A DNA stretch of 10,089 nucleotides. Source: Thiomonas sp. GTDB taxonomy: Bacteria; Pseudomonadota; Gammaproteobacteria; Burkholderiales; Burkholderiaceae_C. The stretch is taken from NCBI GenBank assembly GCA_028706735.1, contig JAQTVS010000078.1, positions 1 to 10,089 on the forward strand, read 5' to 3'. Made by a program: the position numbers and the translations under genes. Shown piece after piece: positions 6,725 to 10,089 of the stretch (position 1 is the stretch's first letter; each line of letters begins with the position of its first letter). Under the pieces are notes generated by a model. It was not told the origin of the DNA. It saw only the letters and a list, made by a program, of their open reading frames with translations, and did no database searches.

Positions 6725-6751
6725 GACGCGCCGGGGCGGCTGCAATCGACA
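6725..6751 (-). promoter_or_regulatory. Candidate ECF42-like promoter P2 ahead of the VOC gene
   Basis: Read on the minus strand, TGTCGATT (from 6751) is followed by 12 bases and then GCGCGTCGTC, with CGTC at 6728-6725, exactly 17 nt after TGTCGA. The same 18 fixed bases at the same spacing occur at P1 (7233-7259). It lies in the 91-nt gap between two genes, 52 nt before the ATG at 6672. The signature agrees with what I recall for ECF42-group sigma factors (TGTCGA at -35, CGA/TC at -10), which are typically linked to DGPF genes. Confidence 0.6.
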
Positions 6752-6763
6752 CGGGCGCCGAAA

Positions 6764-7186
6764 TCATTTCGCCGCGTCCAGCGCGCGAAAGCGCTCGAGC
6801 TCGGCGGAGGGCGCGAAGTCCTCGAGCTCGAACAATTCGCGCACCTCGATCTCGGCCGGCTGGCCATCGCCGACCGGGTTGGGAAAGCGCCGCGCCCATT
6901 CCAGTGCCTCGGCGCGCGAGGCCACCTGGATCAGGGTGTAGCCGGCGATCAGCTCCTTGGTTTCGGTGAACGGGCCATCGATGATGCTGCGGTGCGCACC
7001 GTCATAGCGCACGCGCCAGCCCGCGCGGCTGGGCTTGAGGCCGTTGGCGTCGAGCAACACGCCGGCGCGCGCCAGCTCCTCGTGGTAGGCGGCCATGGCG
7101 GCGAACACGGCCGGCTCGGGCTGGAAGCCGGTATCGGGCTGCGCCTCGAAGGCGGGGATGGATTTGACGAGGATCATGTAGCGCAT
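6764..7186 (-). CDS. DGPF-domain (YciI family) protein, copy 1; first gene of the run
   Basis: This 140-residue protein starts MRYMILVKSIPAFEA, a typical opening for ECF-linked DGPF proteins. It has YHEELARAGVLLDANGLKP (34-52), the signature IIDGPFTETKELIAGYTLIQ with DGPF at 70-73, WARRFPN, and an IEVREL strand followed by a glutamate-rich tail. Activity is unknown; by family context it is a cytosolic stress-regulon protein. ATG 7186 has AGGAG about 6 nt upstream, which fixes the start over an open extension to 7252 that would cover the candidate promoter. It is the first gene of the minus-strand run: promoter P1 lies 46 nt upstream and the insertion sequence begins 203 nt upstream. Confidence 0.88.
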   Translation of the reverse strand: MRYMILVKSIPAFEAQPDTGFQPEPAVFAAMAAYHEELARAGVLLDANGLKPSRAGWRVRYDGAHRSIIDGPFTETKELIAGYTLIQVASRAEALEWARRFPNPVGDGQPAEIEVRELFELEDFAPSAELERFRALDAAK

Positions 7187-7232
7187 GGGGATCTCCTGCT
7201 GGTCGGTGCGGCCGAGGTGGCCTTGCCAGGAC

Positions 7233-7259
7233 GACGCGCAAGGTCGCCCCAAATCGACA
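7233..7259 (-). promoter_or_regulatory. Candidate ECF42-like promoter P1 ahead of the first DGPF gene
   Basis: On the minus strand TGTCGATT (from 7259) is followed by 12 bases and GCGCGTCGTC, with CGTC at 7236-7233 after a 17-nt spacer. This is identical in its 18 fixed bases to P2. A transcript from about 7225 would have a 35-45 nt leader containing the AGGAG site of the gene starting at 7186. The insertion sequence begins 130 nt further upstream, so the element is intact. Confidence 0.6.
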
Positions 7260-7389
7260 GACTCTGCACAAATTTTGCAAACGAAGGCATTAAATTGGAA
7301 TTACGTCCGATTTGCAGACACTTGACTGGAATGTGCTTCGGCCTGAAACCGGCCAAGTGTGGGCGCCGATGACGATTTGAGTCACATGC
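7260..7389. other. Noncoding gap between promoter P1 and the insertion sequence
   Basis: These 130 bases hold no convincing gene on either strand. The part at about 7268-7312 is clearly more AT-rich than the surroundings. A small imperfect hairpin (GGCC, seven bases, GGCC, flanked by CTT and AAG) lies at 7337-7357. No sigma-70 promoter or remnant of a divergent gene could be supported. Confidence 0.4.
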
Positions 7390-7418
7390 TGTTGACGCCG
7401 ACCGAAAATTGACCCACC
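7390..7418 (+). repeat. Left outer terminal inverted repeat (L1)
   Basis: It begins TGTTGACGCCGACC and ends TTGACCCACC, and pairs with the reverse complement of 9999-10027 at 23 of 29 positions. It contains the GCCGA...TTGACCC unit shared by all four terminal repeats. Confidence 0.85.
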
Positions 7419-7428
7419 TACAGCGATA

Positions 7429-7452
7429 GTGCCGATCCAAATTTGACCCGGG
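7429..7452 (+). repeat. Left inner terminal repeat (L2)
   Basis: It starts GTGCCGATCCAA and ends TTGACCCGGG. It matches the reverse complement of 9975-9998 at 21 of 24 positions and resembles L1 (16 of 22 over the common unit). It is a probable second transposase-binding site at the left end. Confidence 0.75.
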
Positions 7453-7503
7453 TGTTCAACCTACCCTGCCTTTTTTTTGAGCAGGGGAGAAGGAGTGATC
7501 ACC

Positions 7504-9032
7504 ATGGCCATGATTGGCAAAGTCAAGCGGATGTATTTTCGCGAGAAGAAGTCTGTTCGGGAGATCGTGCGGCTGACGAGTTTGTCGCGCAACACGGTGC
7601 GCAAGTGGCTCAAGACGCCTGTGCTGGAGGAGCCCAGATACCGGCGCAGCGAGGAGGCGGGCAAGCTCACGCCGTTCCATGAAGCGATCAAGCAAGCGCT
7701 AAAGGTTGACGCGCACCGCCCGCGGCATGAGCGGCGCACAGCGCGCGCGCTGCACGCGCAGATCAAGGCCGAGGGCTACGTCGGCAGCTACAGCCGCGTC
7801 ACCGACTTCGTGCGCGCGTGGCGCCAGGGCGAAGGTCAGTCCATCTCCGCCAAGGCCTTTGTGCCGCTGGCCTTTGAGCTCGGCGAGGCATTCCAGTTCG
7901 ACTGGAGCGAAGAGGGGCTGGTGGTGGGCGGCATTTACTACCGCATGCAGGTCTCGCACCTGAAGCTGTGCGCCTCGCGGGCCTTCTGGCTCGTGGCGTA
8001 TCCCAGCCAGGGCCACGAGATGCTGTTCGACGCGCACACCCGTTCGTTTGCGGCGATGGGTGGCATTGCCCGGCGCGGCATCTACGACAACATGAAGACC
8101 GCGGTCGACAAGGTCAGACGAGGCAAGGGCCGCACCGTCAACAAGCGCTTTGCCGTGATGTGCGCGCACGACCTGTTCGACGCCGACTTCTGCAACGTCG
8201 CTTCGGGCTGGGAGAAGGGAGTGGTCGAGAAGAACGTGCAGGACAGCCGCCGCCGCATCTGGACCTGCGCGAACAAGATGAAGTTCGGCAGCTTCACCGA
8301 ACTCAACGCCTGGCTGGGCGACCGCTGCCGGACGCTATGGGACGAGGTGCGCCACCCCGAGCACGACCAGTTCAGTGTGGCCGAGATGCTCGACAACGAG
8401 CGGCCGCACCTCATGCCCATGCCCGAGCCCTTCGATGGCTACGTGGAGAACCCGGCGCGGGTGAGCAGCACTTGCCTGGTTGTGGTGGCGCGTAACCGCT
8501 ACTCGGTGCCATGCGAGTTGGCCGGGCAGGCGGTCAGCACTCGGCTGTACCCCGGCAAGATCGTCATTGTGGTTGACGATGCGGTGGTGGCCAGCCACGA
8601 GCGCCTGAGCGACCGCGGCCAGACCCAGTACAACTGGCAGCACTACATCCCCTTGATCCAGAGGAAGCCAGGGGCACTGCGCAACGGCGCGCCCTTCGCC
8701 GAAGCCCCAAGCCGCTGCAGCAATTGCGCCGGGCCTTGCTGCGCGACCCAGGCGGTGACCGCGTGATGGCGCAGGTGCTGGCTATCGTGCCGGCGGCAGG
8801 GTTGGACGCCGTGCTGGTGGCGGTGGAACTGGCGCTGGAGAGCGCGCGACGAGGACGGGTCAGCGTCGAGCACGTCCTCAACGTGCTGGCCCGGCTGAAC
8901 GCCGTGCCGGTGCCGGAGAGTGCGGCCACGGCGCTGCAGGTGAGCACACCTCCGCGGGCCAACACCGAGCGCTACGACAGCCTGCGCACCGGAACCGTCA
9001 CCGTCAACACCGAGGAGGCCGACCATGCGTGA
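7504..9032 (+). pseudogene. istA: istA, IS21-family transposase, frameshifted
   Basis: From ATG 7504 the product opens with a helix-turn-helix (VREIVRLTSLSRNTVRKWLK, 18-37). It then carries the DDE integrase core: D133 in QFDWS, D195 in YDNMKT and E242 in GVVEKN. A beta-barrel segment ends near HYIPLIQRKPGAL. After residue 400 (GAA at 8701-8703) the frame is lost, the open frame ends at 8766 with about 20 aberrant residues, and the expected tail (ALLRDPGG onward) continues from 8709 in another frame to TGA 9030-9032. One extra C in the CCCC run at 8705-8708 would restore a protein of about 509 residues, a normal size. The start has GAGAAGGAG 8 nt upstream. The catalytic core is intact, so a truncated but folded protein is possible, though transposition is probably impaired. 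A sequencing error is an alternative. Confidence 0.8.
8704..8709 (+). other. Frameshift site in istA (missing C in a CCCC run)
   Basis: GCC CCA AGC in the observed frame becomes GCC CCC AAG CCG CTG CAG if one C is added, and the downstream reading then gives a normal IstA C-terminus. The site is not a canonical X XXY YYZ slippery heptamer, since slipping GCC back by one base would pair with AGC. An indel, not programmed frameshifting, is the simplest reading. Confidence 0.65.
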
Positions 9033-9831
9033 GCTTGCCGTCGAACTCAAGCAGTTGCGCTTGCACGGCATGGCCGGGGCCTGGGCCGATCTGGTCGAGC
9101 AAGGGGGAAGTGCCGCCTTGGAGAGCTCGCGCTGGCTGCTCGAACACCTGCTGCAGGCCGAGACCACGGACCGCGCGATGCGCTCGGTGAGCCATCAGAT
9201 GCATGCCGCGAAGTTCCCGGTGCACCGCGACCTGGCGGGCTTCGACTTCGAGGGCTCGCCGGTGGACCGCAAGCTCATCCACACGCTGACTGAGATGGCG
9301 TTCACTGACGCTGCGCAGAACGTCGTGCTCGTCGGCGGGCCTGGCACGGGCAAGACCCACCTGGCCACGGCTATCGCCGTGTCGGGCATCACCCGGCACG
9401 GCAAGCGGGTGCGGTTCTACTCGACGGTGGACCTGGTCAACGCGCTGGAGCAGGAGAAGGCCCAAGGCAAGGCCGGACGCATCGCGCTGAGCTTGCTGCG
9501 CATGGACCTCGTCATCCTCGATGAGCTGGGCTACCTGCCGTTCAGCCAGGCCGGCGGGGCGTTGCTGTTCCATCTCCTGAGCCGACTGTACGAGCACACC
9601 AGCGTGATGATCACGACCAACCTGGACTTCGCCGAGTGGTCGAGCGTGTTCGGCGACGCGAAGATGACAACGGCTTTGCTGGACCGGCTCACGCATCACT
9701 GCCACATCGTCGAGACCGGCAACGAGAGCTACCGGTTCTTGCACAGCACGGCGGTGGCCAAGAAGCGCATCAAGGCTCGCGAGCAGGCGCGTCGGGCCGA
9801 CAAGCAGCTGCCAGCCGAGGCCGACATCTGA
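9025..9831 (+). CDS. istB: istB, IS21-family helper ATPase
   Basis: This 268-residue protein is a complete IstB, the AAA+ ATPase that helps IstA select and deliver target DNA. After an N-terminal helical domain (about 1-75) it has Walker A GGPGTGKT at 104-111, Walker B LVILDEL at 162-168 with D166 and E167, a sensor-1-like TTNL at 197-200, and the conserved DRLTHHC with R221 as a likely arginine finger. The basic tail ([17 protein letters not shown]) is usual for the family. The ATG overlaps the last 8 bp of the istA tail frame (9025-9032), so it is normally translated by coupling to full-length istA. With istA terminating early at 8766, ribosomes would stop about 260 nt before this start, which may lower its expression. 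GAGGAG-like bases upstream (9012-9017) provide an independent ribosome site. Confidence 0.93.
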   Translation: MRELAVELKQLRLHGMAGAWADLVEQGGSAALESSRWLLEHLLQAETTDRAMRSVSHQMHAAKFPVHRDLAGFDFEGSPVDRKLIHTLTEMAFTDAAQNVVLVGGPGTGKTHLATAIAVSGITRHGKRVRFYSTVDLVNALEQEKAQGKAGRIALSLLRMDLVILDELGYLPFSQAGGALLFHLLSRLYEHTSVMITTNLDFAEWSSVFGDAKMTTALLDRLTHHCHIVETGNESYRFLHSTAVAKKRIKAREQARRADKQLPAEADI

Positions 9832-9840
9832 GCGAGCGCC

Positions 9841-9889
9841 GCGCGGGGGAGTCCGTTACGGCCTACGGCCTTCACGGACTCCCCCGCGC
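9841..9889. other. Perfect 16-bp stem-loop after istB
   Basis: GCGCGGGGGAGTCCGT (9841-9856) is the exact reverse complement of 9874-9889. The 17-nt loop contains a tandem TACGGCC TACGGCC repeat and a small internal GGCC-GGCC stem. It starts 9 nt after the istB stop, which suits a transcription end point or an mRNA-stabilising structure. No T-tract follows on the plus strand, so a classical intrinsic terminator is not supported. Confidence 0.6.
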
Positions 9890-9937
9890 CAACATCAATG
9901 CATCTGGGAGGGCCACGAAACAGCCATAGACCTACAC

Positions 9938-9946
9938 TTATCCACA
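9938..9946 (+). promoter_or_regulatory. Consensus DnaA box in the noncoding tail of the IS
   Basis: TTATCCACA matches the strict bacterial DnaA box consensus at all nine positions. It is a single copy between istB and the right inner repeat. One such match could arise by chance in 10 kb, so binding is only a possibility. Confidence 0.35.
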
Positions 9947-9947
9947 A

Positions 9948-9966
9948 CCGACCGTCACGCGGTCGG
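9948..9966. other. Small hairpin beside the right end of the IS
   Basis: CCGACCG (9948-9954) pairs with CGGTCGG (9960-9966) around the 5-nt loop TCACG. It lies one base after the DnaA-box match and 8 bp before the inner right repeat. Its role is unknown; it could limit read-through into the transposon end. Confidence 0.4.
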
Positions 9967-9974
9967 CTTCCATC

Positions 9975-9998
9975 CCCGGGTCAATATTGGATCGGCGC
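9975..9998 (-). repeat. Right inner terminal repeat (R2)
   Basis: Its reverse complement starts GCGCCGATCCAA and ends TTGACCCGGG, matching L2 (7429-7452) at 21 of 24 positions. It directly abuts the outer repeat R1, whereas on the left the two repeats are 10 bp apart. Confidence 0.75.
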
Positions 9999-10027
9999 GG
10001 TGGGTCAAAATTCAATCGGCGCCGACA
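9999..10027 (-). repeat. Right outer terminal inverted repeat (R1)
   Basis: Its reverse complement begins TGTCGGCGCCGATT and ends TTGACCCACC, matching L1 at 23 of 29 positions. It marks the right boundary of the element; the following bases (GTCGTGGACG) do not repeat the left flank. Confidence 0.85.
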
Positions 10028-10079
10028 GTCGTGGACGTCGTGGACAGCCTTTTTTATACGTGGACAGTCTTTCTTAAAG
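10028..10079 (+). repeat. Short direct repeats flanking the right end of the IS
   Basis: GTCGTGGAC occurs twice in tandem (10028-10036 and 10037-10045). Overlapping this, a 20-bp unit beginning GTGGACAG and rich in T is repeated head to tail (10040-10059 and 10060-10079, 16 of 20 identical). The pattern resembles multiple binding repeats at an insertion-sequence end, but the window stops before any gene could confirm this. Confidence 0.5.
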
Positions 10080-10089
10080 GGAACACATT

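Larger units (their letters stand above)
7390..10027 (+). mobile_element. IS21-family insertion sequence (2638 bp)
   Basis: The element has the IS21 plan: istA (DDE transposase, frameshifted here) overlapping istB (AAA+ ATPase) by 8 bp, between complex terminal inverted repeats. The outer repeats (7390-7418 and 9999-10027) start TGT and match at 23 of 29 positions. Inner repeats (7429-7452 and 9975-9998) match at 21 of 24. All four share a GCCGA...TTGACCC unit, as expected for multiple transposase-binding sites in this family. The tips are 5'-TG...CA-3'. I find no flanking duplication of the 4-8 bp that IS21 elements normally make. The intact istB and well-kept ends suggest recent arrival or active relatives in the genome. 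Confidence 0.88.

Noticed and set aside
1..7186. An integron gene-cassette array (many small same-strand genes)
   Set aside because: The gaps lack paired GTTRRRY/RYYYAAC core sites and attC-like folds, most genes are only 11-40 nt apart, and no integrase is seen.
7390..7480. An outward or inward sigma-70 promoter formed by the TTGACC blocks of the left IS end
   Set aside because: The TTGACC hexamers are part of the terminal repeats and no acceptable -10 box lies 16-18 nt downstream in either direction.
7477..7503. A TTG start for istA at 7477
   Set aside because: The GAGAAGGAG ribosome site lies downstream of it and is well placed for ATG 7504, where homology begins.
8105..8110. A further TGTCGA on the minus strand inside istA (also at 8390-8395)
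   Set aside because: Neither has a CGTC 17 nt downstream nor a gene start to serve, so they are chance matches in coding sequence.
8704..8709. Programmed -1 ribosomal frameshifting in istA
   Set aside because: No canonical slippery heptamer: the P-site GCC would have to re-pair with AGC. IstA in this family is normally made from one continuous frame.
1..10089. tRNA, rRNA, CRISPR array or riboswitch
   Set aside because: No cloverleaf, rRNA-like segment, regularly spaced repeats or known riboswitch core could be recognised by eye.

Overview
The window is GC-rich bacterial DNA, most likely from a proteobacterium; a betaproteobacterium such as a Burkholderiales member is my best guess from the IS21-type element and the gene families, but no taxonomic marker is present. 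It has two parts: a one-way run of 14 small genes on the minus strand (1-7186), and a complete IS21-family insertion sequence on the plus strand (7390-10027), followed by 62 bp of unrelated flank.

In transcription order, from high to low coordinates, the minus-strand run encodes: a DGPF/YciI protein, a PhnB-like VOC protein, a second DGPF protein, an SRPBCC/AHSA1 protein, a RibD_C-type reductase, a second VOC protein (3-dmu-9_3-mt type), a tandem-DUF1428 protein, a third DGPF protein, a YdeI/OmpD-associated protein, a DUF1772 membrane protein, a YCII-like protein, a glutathione S-transferase, a GFA/CENP-V zinc protein, and the first 29-31 residues of a DUF1905 protein cut by the window edge. 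Most are separated by 11-40 nt and many have clear Shine-Dalgarno sites, so they form a few polycistronic units.

The main hidden signal is regulatory. Upstream of the first gene (7233-7259) and in the next long gap (6725-6751), the minus strand carries the same element with identical spacing: TGTCGATT, 12 free bases, then GCGCGTCGTC. A third, weaker copy lies at 1685-1711, at the head of the YCII-GST-GFA-DUF1905 block. TGTCGA with a CGTC 17 nt downstream fits the promoter signature I recall for ECF42-group sigma factors, whose usual genomic partners are DGPF genes. No ECF sigma gene lies in the window, so these genes look like a three-unit regulon of a sigma factor encoded elsewhere.

The insertion sequence has istA, istB and paired terminal repeats at both ends. 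istA carries a one-base frameshift near 8705-8708 that removes its last ~107 residues from frame, while istB is intact. No target-site duplication is visible. The noncoding tail of the element holds a perfect 16-bp stem-loop, a consensus DnaA box and a second small hairpin. The last bases of the window contain a tandem 20-bp repeat that may be the edge of another element.
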